Positions 17,847 to 26,612 of a DNA stretch of 64,000 nt are shown piece by piece. This stretch comes from Kitasatospora azatica KCTC 9699 (lineage in GTDB: Bacteria > Actinomycetota > Actinomycetes > Streptomycetales > Streptomycetaceae). The notes under the pieces are model-generated. The model saw nothing but the letters and a program-made list of their open reading frames with translations. It had not been told where the DNA came from and did not search any database. A program made the position numbers and the translations under genes. Where the stretch lies: NCBI RefSeq assembly GCF_000744785.1, contig NZ_JQMO01000003.1, forward strand, positions 4,216,001 through 4,280,000, written 5' to 3'. Positions within the stretch are counted from its first letter, which is position 1; each line of letters opens with the position of its first letter.

Positions 17847-19520
17847 TCAGAAGCCGGGGGACTCGGGCTGCTGTCCGGGCGCGGGGGTCGGCGCGGAAGT
17901 CGGACCCGGCGTCGGCTGGGCCGTGCCGTGCACCGTCGCCCGGCCGTACGGCGGAGGCGTCGCGCCCGAGGACGGCGGCGCCGGCGGGGTGGCCCGCAGG
18001 TACATGGTGTCGTTGTCCGGCGGGCCCACCGGCCCACCCTGCTCGGGCACGCCGCCCTGCGCCGGTGCGCCGGCCGGTGCGGCCACGGGTGCGGCCATCG
18101 GCGCGATCGTCCCCGAGGGCTCCGGCTCGGGCTCCAGCATGGTCCGCCCGGCCGCGTCGCTCAGCTTGATCAGCAGCGCGGTGAGCAGCCAGTTCGCCAT
18201 CGTCGAGGAGCCGCCGGCGGCCAGGAACGGCAGCGCCTTGCCGGTCAGCGGGATCAGCCCGGTGACCCCGCCGACCACCACGAAGACCTGCAGCGCCACC
18301 GCGCTGGCCAGGCCGGTGGCCAGCAGCTTGCCGAACGGGTCGGAGAGGCTCAGCGCGGTCTTCAGCCCGCGCTGGATGAACAGCCCGTAGACCATCAGCA
18401 CGGCGATCACCCCGGCCAGGCCCAGCTCCTCGCCGATCGTGGTGAAGATGAAGTCGCTGCGCCCGGCGAAGCCGATCAGCCAGGGCCGGCCCTGGCCGAG
18501 GCCGGTGCCGGTCAGGTGGCCGGTGCCGAAGCTGAACAGCGCCTCGGCCGGCTGGTTCGAGCTGACCGCCGGGTGCGGCTGGCCGAGCGTCTTGTAGTAG
18601 TCCAGCGGGTGCAGCCAGGCCTCGACCCGGCCGTGCACGTGCGGCTCCAGGGTGCCGACCACGGTCGCCCCGCCGACCGCCATCAGCATGCCGAGCACGG
18701 TCCAGCTGGTGCGTTCGGTGGCCACGTAGAGCATCACGATGAAGACGCCGAAGAAGATCAGCGAGGTGCCCAGGTCGCGCTCGAAGATCAGCACCAGCAG
18801 GCTGATCACCCAGATCGCCAGCACCGGTCCGGCGTTGCGCCCGCGCGGCAGGCTCAGGCCCCAGATCTTGCGGCCGACCAGCGCCAGCGCGTCCCGGCTG
18901 ACCATCAGATAACCCGCGAAGAAGACGCAGATCGCCAGCTTGACGAACTCGTCCGGCTCCAGCGAGATGCCGGGCAGCCGGATCCACCGCTTGGCGCCGA
19001 AGCTGTCGCCGGGGAAGAAGGCCGGCGCCATCAGCAGCACCAGCGCGCCGACCATCAGGATGTAGACGTAGCGCTGGAGGATCCGGTGGTGCTTGACCAG
19101 CACGATCAGACCCAGCGCCACGGCGACCGCGATGAAGATCCAGGTCACCTGCTGGGGTGCGGCCGGCAGCTTCTGGAAGTCGCCCTTGGCCGCGTGCACG
19201 ATCTTGTAGGACTGGTCGAGCCGGTCCAGCAACACCTGGCCGAAGCCGTTGAGCAGCACCGCGCAGGGCAGGATCAGCGGATCCGCGTACCGGGCGAAGC
19301 GGCGCATCACCAGGTGCGCGACCAGGGTCAGGCCGGTGAACATGACGCCGTAGACCAGCAGCCCCTTGGGCAGCTTGCCGTTCATCGCCTCGTTGGCGTC
19401 GATGTAGGCGAAGAAGCAGACCGCCAGGGCGAGGCCCAGCAGCGCCAGCTCCACATTGCGCCGCCGGTCGGCCCCGCGTCGGCCCTCGGCCCGCTGGCTG
19501 GCCCGTTGGCTGCCTATCAC
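17847..19520 (-). CDS. FtsW/RodA/SpoVE (SEDS) family peptidoglycan polymerase-like membrane protein
   Basis: A polytopic SEDS-family protein of 557 residues. These polymerise lipid II glycan together with a partner class B PBP. Around ten to twelve hydrophobic segments are seen, with the family signatures KRWIRLPGISLEPDEFVKLAI, FERDLGTSLIFFGVF and, near the end, GVTGLIPLTGKALPFLAAGGSSTMANW. A Pro/Ala/Gly-rich cytoplasmic tail of about 90 residues follows. The GTG at 19520 has GGGGAG upstream, and the frame upstream has no membrane-protein character. No ftsZ/mur genes are adjacent, so it is not the dcw-cluster FtsW; its partner PBP cannot be named. Confidence 0.9.
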   Translation of the reverse strand: MIGSQRASQRAEGRRGADRRRNVELALLGLALAVCFFAYIDANEAMNGKLPKGLLVYGVMFTGLTLVAHLVMRRFARYADPLILPCAVLLNGFGQVLLDRLDQSYKIVHAAKGDFQKLPAAPQQVTWIFIAVAVALGLIVLVKHHRILQRYVYILMVGALVLLMAPAFFPGDSFGAKRWIRLPGISLEPDEFVKLAICVFFAGYLMVSRDALALVGRKIWGLSLPRGRNAGPVLAIWVISLLVLIFERDLGTSLIFFGVFIVMLYVATERTSWTVLGMLMAVGGATVVGTLEPHVHGRVEAWLHPLDYYKTLGQPHPAVSSNQPAEALFSFGTGHLTGTGLGQGRPWLIGFAGRSDFIFTTIGEELGLAGVIAVLMVYGLFIQRGLKTALSLSDPFGKLLATGLASAVALQVFVVVGGVTGLIPLTGKALPFLAAGGSSTMANWLLTALLIKLSDAAGRTMLEPEPEPSGTIAPMAAPVAAPAGAPAQGGVPEQGGPVGPPDNDTMYLRATPPAPPSSGATPPPYGRATVHGTAQPTPGPTSAPTPAPGQQPESPGF

Positions 19521-19683
19521 ACGAACTCCCCACCGGCGCGGCACTCTGGACCGGCGAATTCTCGCATGCCGAGCGGTGTGGCGGGGCCACCGGGCCGCGC
19601 AGCGGTAGTGGAGCGCGCCCTGTGCGCCCCGGGGCGGCGCGGTTAGACTGAGCGGCCACATGACCAGGGAGAGGGCGGTACGG

Positions 19684-20043
19684 ATGACGGGCTGGACCAA
19701 GCTCGACGACCCATCCCCGCAGCTCCTGCAGCAGGCGGCGGCCTCCTTCGGCCTGCTCGCCTCCACCATGCGGCTGCACATCGTGTGGGTGCTCAGCCAG
19801 GGCGAGGCCGACGTCGGCACGCTGGCCGAGCGGGTCGGCGGCACCCTGCAGGCGGTCAGCCAGCACCTGGCCAAGCTCAAGCTGGCCGGCATCGTCTCCA
19901 ACCGCCGCGAGGGCCGACGCCAGGTCTACGAGGTGGAGGACCCGCAGGTGGCGACGCTGGTCCGGCTGATGATCGAGAAGCTGGACGCCGCCCAGCCGAC
20001 CCTGGGCGGCGAGGTGCGCCGGTTCCGGGGCAGCGGTGCCTGA
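19684..20043 (+). CDS. ArsR-family regulator paired with a P-type ATPase
   Basis: A 119-residue winged-helix regulator: LQQAAASFGLLASTMRLHIVWVLSQGEADVGTLAERVGGTLQAVSQHLAKLKLAGIVSNRREGRRQVYEV. The compact fold with TLQAVSQHLAKLKLAG as recognition segment fits ArsR/SmtB proteins, but it contains no cysteine and only two histidines, so none of the classical thiol metal sites is present. I start at the second ATG (19684), which is preceded by GGGAGAGGG; 19660 is an alternative. Its stop overlaps the ATPase start by 8 bases, so it probably controls that operon. Confidence 0.87.
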   Translation: MTGWTKLDDPSPQLLQQAAASFGLLASTMRLHIVWVLSQGEADVGTLAERVGGTLQAVSQHLAKLKLAGIVSNRREGRRQVYEVEDPQVATLVRLMIEKLDAAQPTLGGEVRRFRGSGA

Positions 20044-22645
20044 GCGGCTGCGCTCGGTCCCGCCACCGCTTCCGGGCGGACCGGCGGACCGGCCGGCCCG
20101 GCTGAGCCGACTGCAGGCGCTGCGCGCGGTGGAGGCCTCCCCGCGCGGACTGACCGAGGCACAGGCCGAGGAGCGGCTGGCCCGGTACGGCGAGAACACC
20201 GTGCTGCCGCCGCCCGAACCGAGCGGCCCGCGGCGGGCGCTGACCGCGCTGGCCGACCCGTTCACCGCGCTGCTGACCGTGCTCAGCGCGGTCAGCGCGC
20301 TGATCGGCTCCTGGGGCGGCGCGACGATACTCGCCCTCCTGGTGACCGGCGCGGTGGCGCTGCGGCTGGCCGGCGAGCGGCGCAGCGCGGCGGCCCTGCG
20401 CGCGCTGCGGGCGTTGCTGCCGAGCACCGCGACCGTGCTGCGCCGGGCCGAGCACGGTGACCTGCCGCTGGCCCGGGAACTGCCCGCCGACCAGTTGGTG
20501 CCGGGCGACGTGGTGCGGCTGAGCTGGGGCGACGCGGTGCCCGCCGACCTGCGGCTGCTGCGCGCCGAGGGGCTGACGGTGGATCAGTCAGCGCTCACCG
20601 GGGAGAGCGAGCCGGTCGCCCGCACCGCCCCCGACCTGCCGCCGCAGGCTGCCACGGACAGCCCGTTCGAGGAGCCGCACCTGCTCTTCGCGGGCAGCAC
20701 GGTGGTCACCGGCAGCGCCACCGCGCTGGTCCTGGCCACCGGCGCCACCACCCGCTTCGGCGCCGCCCACCGCCCGCTCACGGCGCCCGGGCCCGGCCCC
20801 AGGTCCGCCGTCGAGCGGGGTGTCCGGCGGGCGGTGCGCGCGCTGATCGGGTTCATGGTCGCCGCCGTCCCGGCCACCGTGGCCGCCGACACGCTGCTGC
20901 ACGGGTGGAGCCGCACGCTGCTGCCGTTCGCGGTGGCGGCGGCCGTCGGGCTGACGCCGGAGCTGCTGCCGCTGGTGGTCAGTTCGGTGCTGGCCCGCGG
21001 CAGCCGGGAGCTCGCCCGGACCGGGCTGCTGGTGCGCCGACTGCCGACGGTCGGCGAGCTGGGCGCGCTGGACGTGCTCTGCCTGGACAAGACCGGCACC
21101 CTGACCAGCGGCGAGCTCGCCGTGGTCGGCGGCCTCGACCCGGCGGGCCGGCCCGACCCGGAGCCGCTGCGTCGGGCCGCGCAGCTCGCCGAGGCCGCCC
21201 TGCTGGAGGCCGAGCCCGGGCTGCTCGACCCGCTGGACGAGGCGCTGCTGACCGCCGCCGACCGGGCCGGGCTGCTCGACGGCCCGTCCCCGGTGGTGCA
21301 GCAGCTGCTGCCGTTCGACCCGGCCAATCGCTGTTCCGGCGCGGTGCTGCGCACGACGGGCCGTCAGACCCTGCTGGTCAAGGGCGCCCCGGAGGCGGTG
21401 CTGGCCCGGTGCACGGAGCTGGACGAGTCGCAGCGCGCCGCCCTGGAGGAGCTGGTCGCCGACCGCACCGGCCAGGGCCTGCGGCTGCTCGCGGTGGCCC
21501 GCGCCGAACGGACCGCGCGGCTCGGCGGGTTTGCGGCCGACGCCCCGCTGACCCTGCTCGGCTTCGTCGCGGTGCGCGAGGAGCCGGTGGACTCCGCGGC
21601 CGCCGCACTCGCCCTGCTCGCCGACCTCGGCGTCACGCCGACCGTGCTGACGGGTGATCACCCGCGGACCGCGCTGCGGCTCTGCGAGCAGCTCGGGCTC
21701 ACGGTGCGGCGGGTGCTGCTCGGCGCCGAGCTGGCCGCACTGGAGGACGGCGCACTGGCCGCCGCCGTGGCCGAGGGGGCGGTCTTCGCCCGCTGCGACC
21801 CGGAGCAGAAGGCCCGGGTGGTGCACGCGCTGCGACGGACCGGACGGACCGTCGGCTTCCTCGGCGACGGCGTCAACGACGTCCCCGCGCTGCGCGCCGC
21901 CGACGTCGGGATCGCCACCGCGGGAGCGGTCGGCGCCGCCCGGGCCTGGGCCGACCTGCAGCTCGGCGACGGCGATCTGGCGAGCGCCGGGCGCGCCCTG
22001 GTGGCGGGCCGGGAGGCGGTCGCGCGGGTGGCCGCCTATCTGCGGATAGCGCTCTCCTGCAACCTCGGCAACGCCCTCTCGATGCTGGCCGGCGGGGTGC
22101 TGCTGCCGTTCCTTCCGATGCTGCCCGCGCAGGTGCTGCTGCAGAACCTCTGCTTCGACGCGGCCCAGCTCTCCTTCGCGGTGAGCGGGCGGTCACTGGG
22201 CCCGGCGGAGCGACCGGTGCGGCTGCCCTGGGGTGCGCTGGCGGGCTTCGCGGCGGTCTTCGGTCTGCTCAACTCGGTCTCGGACATCGCGCTCTTCGAG
22301 GCGATGAGCCGAGCCGCCGACGGCTTCCACGGCCCGGGCGCGGCGGCGGTCTTCCACACCGCCTGGTTCACCGAGAACCTGCTGACCCAGGCACTGGCGC
22401 TGCCGGTGCTCTACTGCCTGAGCAGCACGGTCAGGCTGCGCCCGCCGCGTCCGGTCTGGTGCGCGGCGGCCGCCCTCGCGCTGGTCGGCGTGCTGCTGCC
22501 GCTCGGCCCGCTCGGCCGGGCACTGGGCTTCGGCCCGCTGCCGACCGAGGCCTACGGGCCGCTTGGGCTGGTCGTGCTCTGCTACGCGGTGCTGCTGTGC
22601 GCGGGTCGCGCGTTCTGGCGAGCCCTGATGCGGCGTCGCGCCTGA
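20036..22645 (+). CDS. P-type cation-translocating ATPase, Mg2+-type (MgtA-like)
   Basis: ATP-driven membrane cation pump of 869 residues. It has the actuator motif SALTGESEPVA, the phosphorylation site DKTGTLT with Asp351, the nucleotide-binding LLVKGAPEAVLARC, and the hinge GDGVNDVPALRAADVGIA. The C-terminal membrane part contains LLQNLCFDAAQLSFAV, which resembles the MgtA-type NLLYDVSQ segment, so magnesium or a similar divalent cation is the best guess; a calcium-type P2 pump is possible. The GTG start overlaps the ArsR gene. There are no N-terminal CXXC metal-binding domains, arguing against copper or zinc export. Confidence 0.85.
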   Translation: MPERLRSVPPPLPGGPADRPARLSRLQALRAVEASPRGLTEAQAEERLARYGENTVLPPPEPSGPRRALTALADPFTALLTVLSAVSALIGSWGGATILALLVTGAVALRLAGERRSAAALRALRALLPSTATVLRRAEHGDLPLARELPADQLVPGDVVRLSWGDAVPADLRLLRAEGLTVDQSALTGESEPVARTAPDLPPQAATDSPFEEPHLLFAGSTVVTGSATALVLATGATTRFGAAHRPLTAPGPGPRSAVERGVRRAVRALIGFMVAAVPATVAADTLLHGWSRTLLPFAVAAAVGLTPELLPLVVSSVLARGSRELARTGLLVRRLPTVGELGALDVLCLDKTGTLTSGELAVVGGLDPAGRPDPEPLRRAAQLAEAALLEAEPGLLDPLDEALLTAADRAGLLDGPSPVVQQLLPFDPANRCSGAVLRTTGRQTLLVKGAPEAVLARCTELDESQRAALEELVADRTGQGLRLLAVARAERTARLGGFAADAPLTLLGFVAVREEPVDSAAAALALLADLGVTPTVLTGDHPRTALRLCEQLGLTVRRVLLGAELAALEDGALAAAVAEGAVFARCDPEQKARVVHALRRTGRTVGFLGDGVNDVPALRAADVGIATAGAVGAARAWADLQLGDGDLASAGRALVAGREAVARVAAYLRIALSCNLGNALSMLAGGVLLPFLPMLPAQVLLQNLCFDAAQLSFAVSGRSLGPAERPVRLPWGALAGFAAVFGLLNSVSDIALFEAMSRAADGFHGPGAAAVFHTAWFTENLLTQALALPVLYCLSSTVRLRPPRPVWCAAAALALVGVLLPLGPLGRALGFGPLPTEAYGPLGLVVLCYAVLLCAGRAFWRALMRRRA

Positions 22646-22671
22646 CCGGTGGTCGGCCCGGACGGACTGCG

Positions 22672-23133
22672 CTACGCGCCGGCCCCCGTGAGCATCCGCT
22701 GCAGGAGGTCGCGCAGGGTGCGGCGCTCGTCGTCGGCCAGGGCGGCCAGCGGCTCGCGGGCGAAGTTCAGCGATTCGCGCAGCTCCGCGGAGGCGCCCTG
22801 GCCGGATTCGGTGGCGGCGACCAGCTTGACCCGGCGGTCCTGCGGGTCGGCCTCCCGGGTGACGAAACCGCGCAGCTCCAGGCGGTCGACGATGCCGGTG
22901 ATGTTGGACGGTTCGCAGCTCAGCGTCTGGGCGATCTGGCGCATCGGCATCGGCCCGCGGCGCAGCAGCGCCAGCACCTTGGCCTGGGCACCGGTGAGCG
23001 AGCGGGCGGCGGCCGCCTCCTCGTACTCGCGGTGGAAGAGCGCGACCAGGCCCGCCATGAGGTCGACCACCTCACGGGTGAGCTCGTCGGTCGCACCGGG
23101 GGTGGTTGCGGGCTCTGTCTCCAAGCGCTCCAT
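22672..23133 (-). CDS. MarR-family transcriptional regulator
   Basis: A 153-residue winged-helix regulator: SLTGAQAKVLALLRRGPMPMRQIAQTLSCEPSNITGIVDRLELRGFVTREADPQDRRVKLVAATESG is the standard MarR DNA-binding unit with the DxR wing. It is divergent from an NADPH-dependent oxidoreductase, and their shared 92-bp gap holds repeated ACCTTTCAGGT sites, so it probably represses both genes until an electrophile or phenolic ligand is present. One Cys (LSCEPSN) lies in the recognition helix region and could be redox-sensitive, which is speculation. Confidence 0.9.
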   Translation of the reverse strand: MERLETEPATTPGATDELTREVVDLMAGLVALFHREYEEAAAARSLTGAQAKVLALLRRGPMPMRQIAQTLSCEPSNITGIVDRLELRGFVTREADPQDRRVKLVAATESGQGASAELRESLNFAREPLAALADDERRTLRDLLQRMLTGAGA

Positions 23134-23145
23134 GGGAACGAGTCT

Positions 23146-23212
23146 ACCTGAATATTTGACAATCTGAACCTTTCAGGTCCAGTGTTGCTTCAGTAACTCA
23201 ACCTTTCAGGTC
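23146..23212. promoter_or_regulatory. Operator region between MarR and oxidoreductase genes
   Basis: AACCTTTCAGGTC occurs twice as a direct repeat (23167-23179, 23200-23212), 33 bp apart, about three helix turns. Each contains the palindrome ACCTTTCAGGT with a 3-base centre. A reverse half-site ACCTGAA sits at 23146-23152, close to the MarR start. The second repeat ends one base before the AGGAG of the oxidoreductase. Confidence 0.65.
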
Positions 23213-23225
23213 AGGAGCATGTCCC

Positions 23226-24251
23226 ATGGCAGTGCAGCCCGTGCCCGCCACCGCCCGCGAGTGGCACCTCAAGGCCCGTCCGAACGGCTGGCCCGTCCCC
23301 ACCGACGTCGAGCTGGTCGAGGCACCGGTGCGCGCGCCGGAGCCCGGCGAGGTGCTGGTTCGCAACGCCTACCTGTCGGTCGACCCGTACATGCGCGGCC
23401 GGATGAACGACGTGAAGTCGTACACCCCGCCGTTCCAGCTGGGCAAGGCGATGGAAGGCGGCGCGGTCGGCCACGTGGTGGCCTCCGCCGCCGAGGGCTA
23501 CGAGGTCGGTGACGCCGTGCTGCACTTCGGCGGCTGGCGCGAGTACGCCACCGTCCCGGCGCAGCACGCCGTCAAGGTGGACGAGGCGCACGCCCCGCTC
23601 TCCTACTACCTCGGCGTCCTCGGCATGCCCGGACTGACCGCCTACGCGGGCCTGTTGGAGGTCGGCGCGTTCAAGCAGGGCGACACCGTCTTCGTCTCCG
23701 GCGCGGCCGGCGCGGTCGGTTCGCTGGTCGGCCAGATCGCCAAGCTCAAGGGCGCCTCCCTGGTGGTCGGTTCGGCCGGCTCGGCGGAGAAGGTGGCCAC
23801 GCTGACCGGGGAGTTCGGCTTCGACGCGGCCTTCAACTACAAGGACGCCCCGGTCCACGAGCAGCTCGCCAAGGCCGCGCCCGAGGGCATCGACCTGTAC
23901 TTCGACAACGTCGGCGGCGACCACCTGGAGGCCGCCATCTCCGCGCTCAACGTGCACGGCAGGGCGGTGCTCTGCGGCGCGATCGCGCAGTACAACGACA
24001 CCGGCGCGCCGGTCGGCCCGCGCAACCTGGCGCTGGCGATCGGCAAGCGGTTGCGCCTGGAGGGCATGCTGGTCGGCGACCACGCCGCGCTGCAGGGGCA
24101 GTTCGTCACCGAGGTCGCGGGCTGGCTGAAGGACGGCAGCCTGAAGTACGAGGAGACCGTGGTGGACGGCATCGAGCACACCATGGACGCCTTCCTCGGC
24201 CTGCTGCACGGCAGCAACACCGGCAAGATGGTTGTCCGGCTGGCCTCCTGA
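23226..24251 (+). CDS. NADP-dependent medium-chain oxidoreductase (zinc-independent, curcumin/2-alkenal reductase type)
   Basis: Predicted cytoplasmic NADPH-dependent reductase of activated double bonds in enones or enals. The 341-residue protein has the N-terminal GroES-like domain (EVLVRNAYLSVDPYMRGRMND, typical of the YncB/PTGR group), the Rossmann motif VFVSGAAGAVGSLVGQIAK (about 155-173) and the C-terminal NVGGDHLEAAISALNVHGRAVLCGAIAQYN. No catalytic zinc ligands are present. I start at ATG 23226, 8 bases after AGGAG; an overlapping upstream ATG is in another frame. Divergence from a MarR regulator suggests induction by electrophiles. Confidence 0.92.
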   Translation: MAVQPVPATAREWHLKARPNGWPVPTDVELVEAPVRAPEPGEVLVRNAYLSVDPYMRGRMNDVKSYTPPFQLGKAMEGGAVGHVVASAAEGYEVGDAVLHFGGWREYATVPAQHAVKVDEAHAPLSYYLGVLGMPGLTAYAGLLEVGAFKQGDTVFVSGAAGAVGSLVGQIAKLKGASLVVGSAGSAEKVATLTGEFGFDAAFNYKDAPVHEQLAKAAPEGIDLYFDNVGGDHLEAAISALNVHGRAVLCGAIAQYNDTGAPVGPRNLALAIGKRLRLEGMLVGDHAALQGQFVTEVAGWLKDGSLKYEETVVDGIEHTMDAFLGLLHGSNTGKMVVRLAS

Positions 24252-24266
24252 GCAGTCCTCGGACCA

Positions 24267-24305
24267 GCGCGCCCCGGCGGACCCCCAAGGTCCGCCGGGG
24301 CGCGC
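24267..24305 (+). terminator. Stem-loop terminator after the oxidoreductase
   Basis: Perfect 17-bp stem (24267-24283 with 24289-24305) around the loop CCCAA, 15 bases after the stop. No T-tract. Confidence 0.85.
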
Positions 24306-24654
24306 GGCGTTGTGGCGCGCGACCCCCGCAGACGGATTCAGGCCCGTTCCGACGGAGCGTCAGACGGCCCCGGGTGCGGCGCGATAGCGTGGCCGCACCG
24401 CCGCTGCGCCACCGGATGGGGCCGTTCGGGGGAGAGATCCCGATCAGGGGTAGACCTCTTCCCGGAACTGACTACCATGGTTGAAGCCTGTCCGTTTTGC
24501 TCAAGTTAGTTACCTATTGTCGATTGACCCTGAGCAGTTGACTGACCTGAGCACCGAACGGGCAGGAGTCGAGCCAAGTGGCGCCCAGGACCAACCGGCC
24601 ACCGGCACGAGGCAGCTGGGGAAGGCGACCCTCGTCCACAGCCTGGAGGTCCCG
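24306..24654 (+). promoter_or_regulatory. Long leader/promoter region of the DUF3145 gene
   Basis: About 350 bases with no convincing gene. The first part is GC-rich; 24481-24525 is markedly more AT-rich (TTGAAG, TTTTGCTC, TTAGTTACCTATTG) and is the likely promoter. A GTG-started reading from 24481 runs in frame into the DUF3145 gene but its first 58 residues look non-conserved, so I treat 24525-24654 as untranslated leader. Confidence 0.45.
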
Positions 24655-25149
24655 GTGACGACACGTGGAGTCCTGTACATCCACTCCGCGCCCCGCGCGC
24701 TGTGCCCGCACGTCGAATGGGCGGTGGCGGGCGTGCTAGGCGTGCGGGTCAGCCTTGACTGGATCCGCCAGCCGGCGGCTCCCGGCCAGTGGCGCTCGGA
24801 GTTCTCCTGGCAGGGGGAGGTGGGCACGGCGTCCAAGCTCGCCTCCGCGCTGCGCGGTTGGCAGTTGATGCGCTACGAGGTGACCAGCGAGCCCTGCGCC
24901 ACCGCCGAGGGCGAGCGCTACAGCAGCACCCCGACGCTGGGCATCTTCCACGCCGTCACCGGCATGCACGGGGACATCCTGATCCCCGAGGACCGGCTGC
25001 GCGCGGTGCTGCTGCGGGCCCGCAGCGAGGGCACCGACCTGGAGGCCGAGCTGTCCCGGCTGCTCGGCAAGCCCTGGGACGACGAGTTGGAGCCGTTCCG
25101 CTACGCCGGTGAGGGCGCGCCGGTGCGCTGGCTGCACCAGGTGGTCTGA
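24655..25149 (+). CDS. DUF3145 family protein
   Basis: A conserved actinobacterial protein of unknown function, 164 residues. The reading TTRGVLYIHSAPRALCPHVEWAV through RVSLDWIRQPAAPGQWRSEFSWQGE and GIFHAVTGMHGDILIPEDRLRAVL is the DUF3145 signature as I know it from Streptomyces. The GTG at 24655 is supported by GGAGG 5 bases upstream and by the usual family length. It is convergent with fabF, the position I recall in streptomycetes. No signal peptide or membrane segment; the role is unknown. Confidence 0.9.
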   Translation: MTTRGVLYIHSAPRALCPHVEWAVAGVLGVRVSLDWIRQPAAPGQWRSEFSWQGEVGTASKLASALRGWQLMRYEVTSEPCATAEGERYSSTPTLGIFHAVTGMHGDILIPEDRLRAVLLRARSEGTDLEAELSRLLGKPWDDELEPFRYAGEGAPVRWLHQVV

Positions 25150-25159
25150 CAGTCCGACA

Positions 25160-25195
25160 GAGCAGGGCGGCCTCCCGAGGGAGACCGCCCTGCTC
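25160..25195. terminator. Stem-loop after DUF3145
   Basis: Arms 25160-25176 and 25179-25195 are complementary with one mismatch; the innermost pair cannot form, leaving a small loop. It lies 11 bases after the DUF3145 stop. Confidence 0.75.
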
Positions 25196-25200
25196 AAGCC

Positions 25201-25292
25201 GCTGCCGAACGAGCGTCAGACGCTGCCGGACGAGCGTCAGACGCTGCCGGACGAGCGTCAGACGCTGCCGGACGAGCGTCAGACGCTGCGGA
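25201..25292. repeat. 21-bp tandem repeat array spanning the fabF stop codon
   Basis: Four head-to-tail copies of ACGAGCGTCAGACGCTGCCGG begin at 25209, 25230, 25251 and 25272, the first three identical and the last differing in its final bases; the tail of a fifth copy precedes them. Each copy contains AGCGTC-T-GACGCT, a perfect palindrome, and on the minus strand a TGA in the frame of fabF. The copy nearest the gene supplies the real stop. Confidence 0.9.
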
Positions 25293-26544
25293 AGGCCAGC
25301 ACCACGTTGTGGCCGCCGAAGCCGAAGGAGTTGTTCAGCGCGGCGATCTGCCCGGCCGGCAGCTCGCGCGGCTCGAACCGGACGATGTCGGCGTCGACCT
25401 CGTCGTCCAGGTCCTCCACGTTGATCGTCGGCGGGGCCAGACGGTGGTAGAGCGAGAGCACGGTGGCGACCGTCTCGATGCCGCCGGCGCCGCCCAGCAG
25501 GTGGCCGGTCATCGACTTGGTGGCCGAGATCGCGACGTGGTTCAGGTGCTCGCCGAGCTCCTTGCGCAGCGCCTTGATCTCCGCGACATCACCCTGCGGG
25601 GTGGAGGTGGCGTGCGCGTTGACGTGCACCACCTCGGCCTTGTCCAGGCCGGTCGACTCGAACAGGTGGGCCAGCGCACGGGCCACGCCGGAGCCGGTCG
25701 GCTCGGGCTGGGCGATGTGGTGGGCGTCCGAGGAGAGACCCTGGCCGACCGCCTCGCAGTAGACCCGGGCTCCGCGCTTGGCCGCGTGCTCGGCCGACTC
25801 CAGGACCACCACGCCGGCGCCCTCGCCCAGCACGAAGCCGTCGCGGGCCTTGTCGTAGGGGCGGGAGGCGCGCTGCGGCTCGTCGTTGTTCTTGGACATG
25901 GCCATCATGTTGGCGAAGGCCACGATCGGCAGCGGGTGGATCGCCGCCTCGGTGCCGCCGGCCACCACCACGTCGGCGCGGCCGGTGCGGATCATCTCGA
26001 TCGCGTAGCCGATCGCCTCGGCGCCGGAGGCGCAGGCGGAGACGGGGGTGTGCACGCCGGCCCGGGCACCGACCTCGATGCCCACGTTGGCGGAGGGGCT
26101 GTTGGGCATGAGCATCGGCACGGTGTGCGGGGACACCTTGCGAACGCCCTTCTCCTTCAGCACGTCGTACTGGTCGAGCAGGGTGGTCACGCCGCCGATG
26201 CCGGAGGCGATCACGGCGCCGAGGCGCTCGGGGGCCAGCTCGGAGGCCTCGTCGGTGGCCGCCACCTGGTAGCCGGCGTCGGCCCAGGCCTCACGGGCGG
26301 CGATCAGCGCGAACTGGGCCGAGCGGTCCAGCTTGCGGGTCAGCGGTCGGGGCAGCACCTCGGCCGGGTCGACGGCCGTGCGCGCGGCGATCCGCACCGG
26401 CAGGTCGGCCGCCCACTCCTCCTCCAGCGCACGCACGCCGGACCGGCCGGCGAGCAGTCCCTCCCAGGTGGAGGCGGCGTCGCCGCCCAGCGGCGTGAAG
26501 GCGCCGATACCCGTGACTACCACGGTGCGGTTTTCAGTGGTCAC
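25279..26544 (-). CDS. fabF: 3-oxoacyl-ACP synthase II (KAS II)
   Basis: Elongates acyl-ACP with malonyl-ACP in type II fatty-acid synthesis. The 421-residue thiolase-fold protein has the nucleophile Cys171 in PVSACASGAEA, and the two histidines in HVNAHATSTPQGD and SATKSMTGHLLGGAGG, with the C-terminal NNSFGFGGHNVVLAF. I choose GTG at 26544 (VTTENRTVVVTGIGA), matching the family N-terminus; GTG at 26562 is an in-frame alternative. It is the last gene of the fab cluster, separated from acpP by a strong hairpin. The final codons overlap a 21-bp tandem repeat array. Confidence 0.95.
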   Translation of the reverse strand: MTTENRTVVVTGIGAFTPLGGDAASTWEGLLAGRSGVRALEEEWAADLPVRIAARTAVDPAEVLPRPLTRKLDRSAQFALIAAREAWADAGYQVAATDEASELAPERLGAVIASGIGGVTTLLDQYDVLKEKGVRKVSPHTVPMLMPNSPSANVGIEVGARAGVHTPVSACASGAEAIGYAIEMIRTGRADVVVAGGTEAAIHPLPIVAFANMMAMSKNNDEPQRASRPYDKARDGFVLGEGAGVVVLESAEHAAKRGARVYCEAVGQGLSSDAHHIAQPEPTGSGVARALAHLFESTGLDKAEVVHVNAHATSTPQGDVAEIKALRKELGEHLNHVAISATKSMTGHLLGGAGGIETVATVLSLYHRLAPPTINVEDLDDEVDADIVRFEPRELPAGQIAALNNSFGFGGHNVVLAFRSV

Positions 26545-26612
26545 TGGTCTGTCTTCTCTCACTGTGCAGGGTGGGGGCCTGGGTTGGCCGGGGGCCGTAG
26601 GAGGAGGGGGTT

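Noticed and set aside
25201..25292. Possible short CRISPR array
   Set aside because: Units are directly adjacent with no unique spacers and no cas genes nearby; this is a simple tandem repeat.
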